From the NCBI GenBank assembly GCA_024655885.1, contig JANLFN010000012.1, positions 39,886 to 103,885 on the forward strand: a DNA stretch of 64,000 nucleotides, in the 5' to 3' direction. Numbering within the stretch: the first letter of the stretch is position 1; each line of letters opens with the position of its first letter. This stretch comes from Eubacteriales bacterium. GTDB lineage: Bacteria; Bacillota; Clostridia; Acetivibrionales; JANLFN01. This document shows positions 8,500 through 16,870 of the stretch, one piece after another. The position numbers were made by a program, and so were the translations under genes. The notes below the pieces were generated by a model. That model ran no database searches, had not been told where the DNA came from, and saw only the letters and a list, made by a program, of their open reading frames with translations.

Positions 8500-9418
8500 G
8501 GAAGCGGCAAAAAAGCCCGAAAGGTTCACCGGAGGGCACAGAATGTGTGCCGGATGCGGCGCTCCGGTGGTGGTAAGGCACATTCTCAGGGCCTTAAAAC
8601 CGGAAGACCATGCGGTTATAGGTTGTGCCACAGGGTGCCTGGAAGTCTCCACCTTTATTTACCCCTACACGGCGTGGAAGGATTCCTTTATCCACAATGC
8701 TTTTGAAAACTCGGCCGCAACCGTTTCAGGAGCTGAAGCTGCCTACCGCGCTATGAAGAGGAAAGGAAAAATCCGGGGGGAAACAAAATTCATAGCCTTC
8801 GGGGGTGACGGCGGGACCTATGACATCGGGCTCCAGTCTTTATCCGGCGCAATGGAAAGAGGCCATAACATGCTCTATGTGTGCTATGACAACGGAGCCT
8901 ACATGAACACGGGTGTTCAGAGGTCGTCAGCCACCCCCAAGTACACCGACACCACCACCTCCCCCGCCGGCAAAAAAATCCCGGGCAAGCAGCAGTGGAG
9001 GAAGGACCTGACTGAAATCATGGTGAATCACTCTATTCCCTACGTCGCCCAAACTGCTGCCGTAGGCAACATGAAGGACCTCTATGAAAAGGCGGAAAAA
9101 GCCCTGTACACCGATGGTCCCACATTCATGAACGTACTGGCTCCCTGCCCCAGGGGCTGGCGGTATAACACCCCGGACCTCATGGATATAAACAAGCTGG
9201 CTGTGGAGACATGCTTCTGGCCTCTGTACGAGGTGGAGGAAGGCAGGTACAGGATTAACTACAAGCCCAGAAATAAGCTGCCGGTAGCCGAATTCCTGAA
9301 ACCCCAGGGCCGTTTCAAGCACCTCTTCAAGCCGGGCAACGAGTATATGGTTGAAGAAATACAGCAGGAAGTGGACAGAAAATGGGACCGCCTGTTAAGA
9401 CTGGCAGGGGAGGTGTAG
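8483..9418 (+). CDS. porB: 2-oxoacid:ferredoxin oxidoreductase, beta (TPP-binding) subunit
   Basis: A 311-residue TPP-binding subunit. MCAGCGAP near the N terminus and the later cysteine in GCATGC supply cluster ligands, and GGDGGTYDIGLQSLSGA with the downstream YDNGAYMNTGVQRSS forms the TPP/Mg site. The ATG lies inside the end of porA behind GAGGAGG, a coupled arrangement. It is the last gene of the por operon. No convincing U-tract terminator follows; only an inverted repeat at 9493-9551 is seen. Confidence 0.94.
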   Translation: MAYSLKEAAKKPERFTGGHRMCAGCGAPVVVRHILRALKPEDHAVIGCATGCLEVSTFIYPYTAWKDSFIHNAFENSAATVSGAEAAYRAMKRKGKIRGETKFIAFGGDGGTYDIGLQSLSGAMERGHNMLYVCYDNGAYMNTGVQRSSATPKYTDTTTSPAGKKIPGKQQWRKDLTEIMVNHSIPYVAQTAAVGNMKDLYEKAEKALYTDGPTFMNVLAPCPRGWRYNTPDLMDINKLAVETCFWPLYEVEEGRYRINYKPRNKLPVAEFLKPQGRFKHLFKPGNEYMVEEIQQEVDRKWDRLLRLAGEV

Positions 9419-9480
9419 CCAAAGGCAGCGAAAATAGATTCTCACTCAGCCGTTTATAAGGTTTCAGGTGTGTGTCCTCA

Positions 9481-9559
9481 ACTTTTCCATTCTACGGCCG
9501 GATCTGGCAGCATATAATTTTATATAAGGCCATAAAACAATGCCGGCCGTACTTTTCCA
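9481..9559. repeat. 9-bp inverted repeat bordered by ACTTTTCCA direct repeats
   Basis: TACGGCCGG (9493-9501) and CCGGCCGTA (9543-9551) are perfect inverted copies separated by 41 AT-rich bases. ACTTTTCCA occurs just outside the left arm (9481-9489) and again at the end of the right arm (9551-9559). It may be a long-loop hairpin after the por operon or a very small mobile-element relic. There is no T-tract, so a classical terminator is unlikely. Confidence 0.4.
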
Positions 9560-9628
9560 CAACCGCAAAGGGTGATATCTATACTATCGGTTTCCAGATA
9601 AAACAGTCAAAATTGTTGGAGGTTACTT

Positions 9629-10615
9629 ATGCAGGATATAATCAGGGATATTGTCGAAGGATATAATATAGATGTAAAAAGTATCCTTCCTTACAAAGAT
9701 GCTTACATTTTAAACACGAATAAAGGAAAAAAACTCTTAAAAAGGGTTTCTTACCTACCCGAAAGGATCCTGTTCATTCACGGGGCAAAAGAGCACCTGT
9801 ACAAAAACAACTTCAAATGCACCGACAGATACTTGTGTACTGTAGATGGAAATCCCTATATAGATATCGGTGAATACAGGTATACCGTCTCAGACCACAT
9901 CGAAGGCACCGAATGCAATTTTGACAGCAAGGCGGACATCATCGCCGCCTCCAGGCTTCTGGCATGCCTGCACAGGTCTTCCAGGGGTTACATCCCGGAT
10001 AAGAAAAGCATGCCCCGGGATGACCTGGGCAAGCTCCCGGCGTATTTCAGTAAAAGGCTGGAAGAATTGAAGAAGCTCAGGAAAGCGGCTAAAAAGGGAA
10101 AGACCAAATTTGACTACCTGTTTCTTGACTACGCGGATTATTTCTATAATCTTGGGGAGAGTGTAATCCTGTCCATTCCCGCCTCCAAATACGGGGAACT
10201 TGTCACGGCTTCCAGAAATGAAGGCATCCTCTGTCACCACGATTATACCCACCACAATATCATGCTGAGCGAAAACAAAATGTTTGTCATCAATTTTGAT
10301 TTTTGCTGCTTTGAATTGAAGGTCTATGATCTTGCAAACCTTATCCGGAGAAAAATGAGGAAATGCAACTGGGACATCGGCGAAGCAAAAACCATTATAA
10401 ACGAATACCGTTCAATAGAGCCCATCAGCCAGGATGAGTTCTATATAATGAAGCTTATACTGCAGTTCCCTCAAAAATTCTGGAGGGTGGCAAACAAGTA
10501 CTATAACAGCAAACACAGCTGGTCGGAAAAGAGCTATCTCACAAAAATGCAGGAGGTCATCATGGAAGTGGAGTACCATAAAAATTTTATCGAGCAGTTT
10601 GAAAGGCTGTTCTGA
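9629..10615 (+). CDS. CotS-family spore coat kinase-like protein
   Basis: A 328-residue protein of the CotS/YsxE/YutH spore-coat family, which has an aminoglycoside-phosphotransferase/choline-kinase fold. The N-terminal ILNTNKGKKLLKRV strand resembles the kinase nucleotide-binding lobe. The catalytic-loop-like CHHDYTHHNIM (H-x-D-x4-N) and the following INFDFC...YDLANLIRR are visible, so it may retain phosphotransferase activity, but substrate and activity are unknown. TTGGAGG lies 7 nt before the ATG. It sits next to the sporulation protease gene yabG, fitting late mother-cell expression, though no sigma-E/K promoter was confidently recognised. Confidence 0.85.
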   Translation: MQDIIRDIVEGYNIDVKSILPYKDAYILNTNKGKKLLKRVSYLPERILFIHGAKEHLYKNNFKCTDRYLCTVDGNPYIDIGEYRYTVSDHIEGTECNFDSKADIIAASRLLACLHRSSRGYIPDKKSMPRDDLGKLPAYFSKRLEELKKLRKAAKKGKTKFDYLFLDYADYFYNLGESVILSIPASKYGELVTASRNEGILCHHDYTHHNIMLSENKMFVINFDFCCFELKVYDLANLIRRKMRKCNWDIGEAKTIINEYRSIEPISQDEFYIMKLILQFPQKFWRVANKYYNSKHSWSEKSYLTKMQEVIMEVEYHKNFIEQFERLF

Positions 10616-10628
10616 AAAAACGCCTGCG

Positions 10629-10668
10629 CCCCGTTCAAGCCAACAATGCAAAGCATCGGGTTTTTTAT
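10629..10668 (+). terminator. Possible terminator after the CotS-family gene
   Basis: CCCG and CGGG enclose an inner ATGC-AAA-GCAT hairpin, followed by TTTTTTATT. The stem has a 12-nt bulge on its left side, so the call is tentative. Confidence 0.35.
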
Positions 10669-10885
10669 TGCAAAACGTCCGAACTTCCGTTCCGGCTTAT
10701 CCGGTAACTTCACAAACAGCACTTCTTGAAGATTTCTTGCGCATGTCCTTGTATAATGCAATTTTATTTCCCTGTTAAGTATATTATCCCTCAATATTTC
10801 AGTTTCAATGCCTTTCTATCACATGCAAGGCGGCACAATCATATTATGTAATAGGAATTATGTGGATTAAAGGGGGGCTTATGGG

Positions 10886-11761
10886 GTGTTCAAAGTTGGG
10901 GATATCGTAGCAAGAAAATCCTATGGAAACGACATATTGTTTAAAGTAGTGGAAATAAAAAAAAGCGGCAAAGAAAATATGGTGACATTAAAAGGCATCA
11001 ACTACAGGATAGAAGCAGATGCACCCGAATCAGACCTGGCTCTTCAATCAGACAGGTACATCAGTGAAAACAACGAAAGGTTCTGCCGGGCTATTGAAAA
11101 AAAATGTCAGGAAGCCATTGCCTCAAGAGAGACAGGTAAATTAAAAAAACTCTTTACGAGAGATACTGCAAAAGATGGTTCTCGTGATTTTTCACGTCCT
11201 GGGAAAGTACTTCATATCGATGGAGATAACGATTATCTCGATGCCTGCTTGGAAAAATATAAGAGCTTCGGAATAGAAGCCGTGGGAAAATACATCGCTG
11301 AAAAGGAGCAGCCGGGCAGTATTTATAAACTGCTCCAGGAAAACAGGCCCGATATCCTTGTGTTGACAGGCCATGACGGTCTAATCAAAGGCGACAACAA
11401 TATTAACGACATAAACAGCTATAGAAACTCAAAGTACTATATTTCGGCCGTTAAAGAGGCAAGAAGGTATGAGAGCGACCTGGACAGCCTGACCATCTTT
11501 GCCGGTGCATGCCAGTCTATGTATAATGAAATCATTAAGGCCGGAGCCAACTTTGCCAGCGCGCCTTACAGAGTATTGATCCACGCGCTGGACCCTGTGT
11601 TTATATGCCAGAAAATTGCCTTTGCGAGCATTGACAAAATACTCACACCTTTGGATGTAATCAGCGGCACCATAACCGGTTACAAAGGAATCGGGGGTAT
11701 TCAGACCCGCGGGAAATACAGGAACGGATACCCCTCCGAACCTTCAAGCTTACAACCTTAA
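10886..11761 (+). CDS. yabG: Sporulation-specific protease YabG
   Basis: A 291-residue protein beginning FKVGDIVARKSYG, the SH3-like start typical of YabG, with the conserved LVLTGHDG and FAGACQS segments of the C-terminal peptidase domain (family U57). YabG processes spore coat and cortex-associated proteins in the mother cell late in sporulation. The start is GTG at 10886, eight nt after AAAGGGGGG; an ATG five bases upstream reads into an early stop. In Bacillus yabG is also followed by veg, and the same order is kept here. A short hairpin terminator follows. Confidence 0.93.
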   Translation: MFKVGDIVARKSYGNDILFKVVEIKKSGKENMVTLKGINYRIEADAPESDLALQSDRYISENNERFCRAIEKKCQEAIASRETGKLKKLFTRDTAKDGSRDFSRPGKVLHIDGDNDYLDACLEKYKSFGIEAVGKYIAEKEQPGSIYKLLQENRPDILVLTGHDGLIKGDNNINDINSYRNSKYYISAVKEARRYESDLDSLTIFAGACQSMYNEIIKAGANFASAPYRVLIHALDPVFICQKIAFASIDKILTPLDVISGTITGYKGIGGIQTRGKYRNGYPSEPSSLQP

Positions 11762-11788
11762 AGCCAAACGGGGAAACTGCACCAGGGT

Positions 11789-11817
11789 CACGGAAAATCA
11801 TGTAAAATTCCGTGTTT
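11789..11817 (+). terminator. Hairpin terminator after yabG
   Basis: CACGGAA and TTCCGTG (11789-11814) pair across a 12-nt loop, followed by a short TTT. The T-tract is weak. Confidence 0.5.
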
Positions 11818-11852
11818 CTGCCTGTTATGGCAAACAAATTTAAAAATAGTAC

Positions 11853-11882
11853 TTGACATAAATAAATTTCCCTTGTTATAAT
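11853..11882 (+). promoter_or_regulatory. Upstream sigma-A promoter of veg
   Basis: Perfect TTGACA (11853-11858) and perfect TATAAT (11877-11882) with an 18-bp spacer, within an AT-rich stretch. Confidence 0.8.
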
Positions 11883-11893
11883 ATATATTTTTT

Positions 11894-11922
11894 TTGACAA
11901 GTTGTTGTCCCTGTGGTATAAT
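11894..11922 (+). promoter_or_regulatory. Downstream sigma-A promoter of veg
   Basis: Perfect TTGACA (11894-11899) and perfect TATAAT (11917-11922) with the optimal 17-bp spacer, about 29 bp before the veg start. With the promoter just upstream it forms a tandem consensus pair; veg in Bacillus subtilis is known for an exceptionally strong vegetative promoter. Confidence 0.88.
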
Positions 11923-11950
11923 TTAAATAAACAGAAGATGAGGTGATTCA

Positions 11951-12217
11951 ATGATTGAGAAGGGTGACCTATTTCAGATCAAAAGAGACATTGAAACCTG
12001 CATTGGAGAAAAGGTCCAGCTAAAAGCAAACAAAGGCAGGAAAAAAACATTTATCCGAGAAGGAGTTCTTGAAAACACCTATCCAAGCATCTTCGTGATA
12101 AAATTTGAAAACGACTATGATACCACCAGGAGAGTTTCCTATAGCTATACAGACATATTGACAAAAGCTGTAGAACTTGTAGTATGTAAGGATAACAAGA
12201 AAATTCAGGTATGCTGA
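11951..12217 (+). CDS. veg: Veg protein (DUF1021)
   Basis: An 88-residue cytosolic protein with an SH3-like fold (DUF1021). The core IGEKVQLKANKGRKKTFIR and the later FVIKF and SYSYTDILT match Veg. In Bacillus it promotes biofilm-matrix gene expression and affects germination; its molecular action is unsettled. GAGGTGATTCA precedes the ATG. Two consensus sigma-A promoters lie directly upstream, so strong vegetative expression is predicted. A candidate pseudoknot and a strong terminator follow. Confidence 0.93.
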   Translation: MIEKGDLFQIKRDIETCIGEKVQLKANKGRKKTFIREGVLENTYPSIFVIKFENDYDTTRRVSYSYTDILTKAVELVVCKDNKKIQVC

Positions 12218-12241
12218 GGTGTTAAGGATATTTTATAAGGA

Positions 12242-12293
12242 TGCTTTCCAGCGGAATAGGATCACAATGGAAGGAAAGCAGGAAACTCCTATT
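12242..12293 (+). other. Candidate H-type RNA pseudoknot downstream of veg
   Basis: Two stems interleave: TGCTTTCC (12242-12249) with GGAAAGCA (12273-12280), and AATAGGA (12255-12261) with TCCTATT (12287-12293). All pairs are Watson-Crick. Connecting loops are about 5, 11 and 6 nt, which is sterically reasonable. It lies in the veg 3' UTR ahead of a terminator. Function unknown; it could also be chance. Confidence 0.4.
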
Positions 12294-12323
12294 GGAGGTC
12301 ACTGTTAAATTCAAAAAAGGTTT

Positions 12324-12360
12324 AAAGGTGCCGGGCGAACTGACCCGGCACCTTTATTTT
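12324..12360 (+). terminator. Strong terminator after veg
   Basis: A perfect 12-bp stem AAAGGTGCCGGG / CCCGGCACCTTT (12324-12355) with an 8-nt loop, followed by ATTTT. Confidence 0.85.
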
Positions 12361-12511
12361 CCCTCCGCCTTTGTGACAGCGGACCGTCACCCCTGCCGCA
12401 AAGGGCAATGAATCGGATAAAGCTCCTAACATTCTGTAATATTTTGAGGACCTTGTCAATATATATTACATAGGAATATTTGTTTGATTAATGCAAGAGG
12501 AGGATATGGCC

Positions 12512-14080
12512 ATGTCTCTTGAACTTATAAGAGAAGTCGTAAATCTAAGCCAGGTAATCGGAGAAGAATTAACCCAGACTGTTGTCGAAAATGATATAAT
12601 CGTACCCGACGTGAAGCCGGACATTAACCGCATATTACTGCTGGACGGAGATATTTACATCAAAAGTACCGAAACTGTACAGGATAAAATACTTATAAAC
12701 GGAGCTATCTGCTTTAAAATACTCTATATATCGGATGATTCGGAGCAAAGTGTAAAAAGTATAAACCCCACCGCCAATTTCTCTTACGATCTGGATGTAC
12801 CCGGCGCAAAGAGCGGCATGAAAAGCAAGGTTAAGTGCGATATTGAGCACATAGACTATAATATTCTAAACGGAAGAAAGATTAATACCAGGGCAATTGT
12901 GAAGCTGTCCGGGAAAATCGTAAATGACGTTGAGCAGGAGATTGTAAGCGGTGTAGAAGGAATTGAAGACCTGGAGGTTTTGCGGGAAAATGTCAATATA
13001 AGCTACAGCCTGGGTGAAAACGAAATCAGCTGCTCAGTCAAGGAATCCTTTGAAGTCCCTGCCGGTAAGCCGGCCATCAGGGAAATCCTCAGGAATGACA
13101 TCAAGATTACGGGCAAGGACTACAAAATAACAGAAGGCAAAATTATTGTTAAAGGGGAACTGGGTGTTTCAACACTGTATGTGGGGGATGATGAAGCCCG
13201 CAGTATCCAGTTCATGGAGCATGAAATCCCCTTCAGTCAATTTATAGACCTGCCGGGAATTGATGAAAATGCCTCCTGCAGCATCGAGTGCCGGATTGCC
13301 GACTCCCTGTTTGAGGCCGTGGAAGACAGTGATGGCGAGCTCAGGAAGATTAACGGCGAAGTAAGCCTTACCATTTCTGCTTCCGCATCTGCGCGGAAAA
13401 GTATCGAAGTCCTGTCCGACGCCTACAGTCCTCAAATGAGGTTGAATCTCGATAAGGAGCCCGTCAGTCTTGAAGAGTCCATTGCGGAAAGCAAGAGTCA
13501 AATCATTCTGAAGGATACCATTACACTTGAAAGCGGTGCCCCGGAAATCGTTGAAATTTTCAACGTCCTTTGCAAGCCTTCCCTTTCGGATTGTAAAATA
13601 TCGGATAACAGGCTGTCGCTGGAAGGTGTGGTGAACTATAACATGCTGTATCTGTCCAACAGCGCCGAGCAGCCGGTTTTGTGCAGCAGGCAGGAGGAGC
13701 TGTTCAAGCACGGGATTGATATTAAGGGGGTAAAACCGGGCATGCGCTGTGAAGTGGACCTTGATATCGAGCACTGCAGCTACAGCATGGTTTCATCCAA
13801 TGAGGTTGAAGTTCGATTGATTCTCATTGCTACTGCAAGGGTTTCCAGCCAATACTCCCTGCCGTTAATTGCAAAAGTTGCTGAAAGCCCCATGGAAGAC
13901 AAAAGAACCTCATCCCGCCCCAGTATCATCATCTATTTTGCCCAACCCGGGGACACCCTGTGGAAGATTTCCAAAAAATATTCCACATCCGTTCGTGCGG
14001 TGCAGAAGGTCAATCAAATAAGCGATACCGACCCCATCCTTCCGGGCCAGCAGATCATTATCCCGGGGAGAGTTTTTTAA
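12512..14080 (+). CDS. sipL: SPOCS-domain (DUF3794) and LysM protein, SipL-like spore coat assembly factor
   Basis: A 522-residue protein with three DUF3794/SPOCS repeats and a C-terminal LysM domain (QPGDTLWKISKKYS...VNQI...ILPGQQIIIPG, last ~47 residues). This architecture is that of Clostridioides difficile SipL, whose LysM domain binds the SpoIVA coat basement ATPase to tether the coat to the forespore. AGAGGAGG precedes the ATG at 12512 by 8 nt; starts at 12491 and 12506 are rejected as upstream of, or too near, this site. It is transcribed separately from veg (strong terminator between them) and is followed by its own terminator. The role is inferred from domain architecture. Confidence 0.88.
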   Translation: MSLELIREVVNLSQVIGEELTQTVVENDIIVPDVKPDINRILLLDGDIYIKSTETVQDKILINGAICFKILYISDDSEQSVKSINPTANFSYDLDVPGAKSGMKSKVKCDIEHIDYNILNGRKINTRAIVKLSGKIVNDVEQEIVSGVEGIEDLEVLRENVNISYSLGENEISCSVKESFEVPAGKPAIREILRNDIKITGKDYKITEGKIIVKGELGVSTLYVGDDEARSIQFMEHEIPFSQFIDLPGIDENASCSIECRIADSLFEAVEDSDGELRKINGEVSLTISASASARKSIEVLSDAYSPQMRLNLDKEPVSLEESIAESKSQIILKDTITLESGAPEIVEIFNVLCKPSLSDCKISDNRLSLEGVVNYNMLYLSNSAEQPVLCSRQEELFKHGIDIKGVKPGMRCEVDLDIEHCSYSMVSSNEVEVRLILIATARVSSQYSLPLIAKVAESPMEDKRTSSRPSIIIYFAQPGDTLWKISKKYSTSVRAVQKVNQISDTDPILPGQQIIIPGRVF

Positions 14081-14151
14081 AGACGACCTGGGTGTTTGCA
14101 TTCCATCCCCGGGGCATTGTGTATTAAAAAATTGATGAAACATTTTTTCAT

Positions 14152-14181
14152 GTGCCTGAAATTTTGATTTCAGGCACTTTC
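14152..14181 (+). terminator. Terminator after sipL
   Basis: A perfect 11-bp stem GTGCCTGAAAT / ATTTCAGGCAC with a TTTG loop, followed by TTTCTGTT. Confidence 0.78.
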
Positions 14182-14183
14182 TG

Positions 14184-14212
14184 TTGAAAAAGAAATGTAT
14201 TTTGTATATAAT
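14184..14212 (+). promoter_or_regulatory. Sigma-A promoter for ispE
   Basis: TTGAAA (14184-14189), 17-bp spacer, TATAAT (14207-14212), about 60 bp before the ispE start. Confidence 0.7.
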
Positions 14213-14271
14213 AAATATATGCTATTTTTATATAGGATTTACTATAAAGGGACAGGATCTACGGTTGTATA

Positions 14272-15126
14272 ATGAACGCAATTGAATTGAATGCCCATGC
14301 AAAAATCAATTTGTCCATTGATGTGATTAAAAAAAGGCCCGACGGGTACCATGAGGTCCGAATGATTATGCAGACAGTCCGGCTGCATGACAAGGTGGTC
14401 ATTGAAAAGATTGACAAAAATATAGAGGTTGAATGCTGCTGCGGCCAGATACCTCCGGGGAGCGGAAATATAGCTTATAAAGCGGCAAAACGGATGCTGG
14501 ACGGCTATAGAATAGCCGGAGGAGTGAGGATAAAAATCTGGAAAAGCATCCCTGTTGCCGCAGGACTGGCCGGTGGAAGCGCAGATGCCGCCGCCGTAAT
14601 AAAAGGTCTGGACCGTTTGTTTTCCCTTGGCCTTAAAGAGGATGCTCTAATGGCCCTGGCCAAGGAAATCGGTGCCGATGTGCCCTTCTGCATCAAGGGA
14701 GGAACCATGCTGGCAGAAGGCATCGGCGAAGTCCTTACCGGGCTGCACCCTCTTCCGGAAACTCACATAATACTTGTAAAGCCTAAAATCAGCATCCCCA
14801 CCAAGTGGGTATACGGCAACCTCAATTTAGATAAAATAACACGGAGGCCGGACATGGACATGCTCATCAATGCCATAAAAGAAAATAAGATCGGCATTGT
14901 TGCAAAAGGAATGGTAAATGTGCTGGAAACGGTAACAGCCCAAAAATATGATGTAATAGGCAAGATAAAGGAGAAGCTGCTTGAACTTGGAGCTGAGGGC
15001 AGCATGATGAGCGGCAGTGGACCTACGGTCTTCGGGATTTTTACGGATGCCGGGGCTGCCCAAAGGGCATATGATAGAATAAAGGGCGGTCCATGGGACT
15101 GTTACCTGACTCAAACCGTAAATTAA
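14272..15126 (+). CDS. ispE: 4-diphosphocytidyl-2-C-methyl-D-erythritol kinase
   Basis: A 284-residue GHMP kinase of the MEP isoprenoid pathway; phosphorylates CDP-methylerythritol with ATP. The N-terminal AHAKINLSIDVIKKRPDGYHE motif (here AKINLSIDV...RPDGYHE), the GHMP ATP loop PVAAGLAGGSADAAA and the C-terminal MSGSGPTVFGIF motif are all present. Length fits the family. In Bacillus ispE also lies just downstream of the veg region. The GntR gene begins about 60 bp later and may be co-transcribed. Confidence 0.96.
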   Translation: MNAIELNAHAKINLSIDVIKKRPDGYHEVRMIMQTVRLHDKVVIEKIDKNIEVECCCGQIPPGSGNIAYKAAKRMLDGYRIAGGVRIKIWKSIPVAAGLAGGSADAAAVIKGLDRLFSLGLKEDALMALAKEIGADVPFCIKGGTMLAEGIGEVLTGLHPLPETHIILVKPKISIPTKWVYGNLNLDKITRRPDMDMLINAIKENKIGIVAKGMVNVLETVTAQKYDVIGKIKEKLLELGAEGSMMSGSGPTVFGIFTDAGAAQRAYDRIKGGPWDCYLTQTVN

Positions 15127-15187
15127 AAAGATGGAAAATAGACGCCGTGGGGATTTGAAACACTATTGTAAAGGGAGATGGATTAAA

Positions 15188-15871
15188 ATGGCAGGAAAAT
15201 TATCTAAAGTAAATTTAAATGACTATCAGCCTTTGAGAGAAGTAATTTTCAACACTTTAAGGGACGCAATTATCGTAGGGGAATTAAAGCCCGGCGAAAG
15301 GCTGATGGAAGTAAAGCTGGCAGAAAAAATGGGCGTCAGCAGGACACCCGTGAGGGAAGCCATAAGGAAACTTGAACTGGAGGGCCTGGTTGACATCCTT
15401 CCAAGGAAAGGTGCCCATGTAGCCGACCTTTCCATAAAGGACATCGTTGACGTGCTGGAGATCCGGGCCTCCCTGGACAGCCTTGCCACCTCCCTGGCCG
15501 CTGAAAAAATAACCGATGAGGAATTAAAGGAATTAAAGCATATAAACGCTCAATTTGCCGGTTTTGTTGAGAAAGATAATCTCCAGGGTTCCATTAAAAA
15601 GGATGTGGAATTCCACGACATTATCTACAGGGCTTCACGGAATGAGAAACTGCTGCAGATTATAAGCAACTTAAGAGAACAGGTCCACAGGTTCAGGGTA
15701 ATATACCTGAAGGATTTCGGCAACAACAGGGAACTGATAAAAGAGCATGAGGAAATCTATGAATCCCTGTTGAACAAGGATCCGCAAAAAGCGTTGCAAA
15801 CCGCACATACCCACATAAAAAACCAGGAAAAGGCTATTATAAAATCAATTAAAAAGTATGATCTGTTGTAG
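15188..15871 (+). CDS. GntR/FadR-family transcriptional regulator
   Basis: A 227-residue regulator. The N-terminal winged helix-turn-helix (LRDAIIVGELKPGERL, then VSRTPVREAIRKLELEGLV) is typical of GntR, and the C-terminal all-helical FCD effector domain shows the metal/ligand-binding pattern (EFHDIIYRASRN... and later HEEIYESL). The ATG at 15188 lies behind AAAGGGAG. It probably senses a small organic acid, but the ligand and target genes are unknown. Downstream are two nucleotidyltransferase paralogues, possible but unproven targets. Confidence 0.9.
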   Translation: MAGKLSKVNLNDYQPLREVIFNTLRDAIIVGELKPGERLMEVKLAEKMGVSRTPVREAIRKLELEGLVDILPRKGAHVADLSIKDIVDVLEIRASLDSLATSLAAEKITDEELKELKHINAQFAGFVEKDNLQGSIKKDVEFHDIIYRASRNEKLLQIISNLREQVHRFRVIYLKDFGNNRELIKEHEEIYESLLNKDPQKALQTAHTHIKNQEKAIIKSIKKYDLL

Positions 15872-15935
15872 CAAAATCTTTTGCGAAAGCACGGATGAAT
15901 CTTTGGATAAAATGGATTTAAGGGAACCAAAAATC

Positions 15936-16000
15936 CATAGGGAACCGGCGGTGCGCAGTGCGTTTTGTTCAGGGCCTGCGGGCTGCCGCTATTCCCTATG
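15936..16000 (+). repeat. Long-loop inverted repeat before the first nucleotidyltransferase
   Basis: CATAGGGAA (15936-15944) and TTCCCTATG (15992-16000) are perfect inverted copies enclosing a GC-rich 47-nt segment that can itself pair in part (GCGG / CCGC). It ends 25 bp before the ATG. The next paralogue has a comparable element. Confidence 0.45.
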
Positions 16001-16024
16001 AACTGTTAAAAAGGGGCAGAGAAG

Positions 16025-16783
16025 ATGGACGCAATCATACTGGCAGGCATGGAGCCCCGCAGAAACAGCGGCATTTCCGGCAATAAGGCACTGCTGCCCA
16101 TTAACGGAAAGATGATGGTGGAATACGTTATTGACGCTGTTCGGGGTGTGGATGAAATCGAAAAAATCGTGGTCATAGGACCTGAAGATAAACTGAAGGA
16201 GCTTGTTAAATATAAAATTGATGCGGTAATACCACCTAAGGGCTCCATAATGGATAACCTTATGTCGGGAGTCAGGTACGTAGGTTATACAAATTACATA
16301 CTGGTTTGCGCTTCCGATATTCCCATGGTTTCTTCAGAGGCCATAGCACACTTTATCGGCAGTGCAAAGTCCCTGAAGGCGGATTTATGCTATCCCGTCA
16401 TAGAAAAAACGCTAAGCGAAAAAAAGTATCCCGAAATGGCAAGAACCTATGTTAAGATCAAAGACGGAACTTTTACCGGTGGAAATCTATTTTATATAAA
16501 TCCCGAAGTGCTTGAAAGATGCGCGGGACTGGCGGACAGGCTTGCAAGTTTTCGAAAAAACCCTTTAAAACTGGCAAGGGAATTGAGTTTTTATTTTATG
16601 GTACAGCTGTTTCTCGGTACCTTAACCATAGAACGTGTCGAAAAAAAGGTTTCAACTCTATTAAACATTAATGCCCGCGCAGTAATATCTCCCTATCCGG
16701 AAATAGGCAATGACGTTGACAAAACCAGCGACCTGCTTGCCGTCACCGCCCATTTAAAAGGAAGAGCACTACCGCAGGAATAG
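16025..16783 (+). CDS. MobA-like nucleotidyltransferase, paralogue 1
   Basis: A 252-residue protein of the NTP_transf_3 (MobA/IspD-like Rossmann) superfamily. The N terminus DAIILAGMEPRRNSG...NKALLPINGKMMVEYVIDAV is the nucleotide-binding signature, although the usual LAGG loop reads LAGM, and CASDIP supplies the metal-binding Asp. Later features are GGNLFYINP and a C-terminal ~90-residue region (PLKLAREL...LGTLTIERVEKK) shared with its downstream paralogue. It likely transfers a nucleotide to a phosphorylated sugar or cofactor precursor; the substrate is not identifiable. No molybdopterin genes are nearby, so MobA itself is unlikely. AAAGGGGCAGAGAAG precedes the ATG. Confidence 0.82.
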   Translation: MDAIILAGMEPRRNSGISGNKALLPINGKMMVEYVIDAVRGVDEIEKIVVIGPEDKLKELVKYKIDAVIPPKGSIMDNLMSGVRYVGYTNYILVCASDIPMVSSEAIAHFIGSAKSLKADLCYPVIEKTLSEKKYPEMARTYVKIKDGTFTGGNLFYINPEVLERCAGLADRLASFRKNPLKLARELSFYFMVQLFLGTLTIERVEKKVSTLLNINARAVISPYPEIGNDVDKTSDLLAVTAHLKGRALPQE

Positions 16784-16870
16784 GACTTTATCCCTATAAA
16801 AATTTAGTTACGCCGGCCTATTGAAAATTTATCCTACTTTTGGTTAAATTTAGTTAATCGGAGGAATTTT

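Noticed and set aside
9472..9666. 64-codon frame between porB and the CotS-family gene
   Set aside because: It covers an inverted repeat and the CotS ribosome-binding site, with no recognisable protein features.
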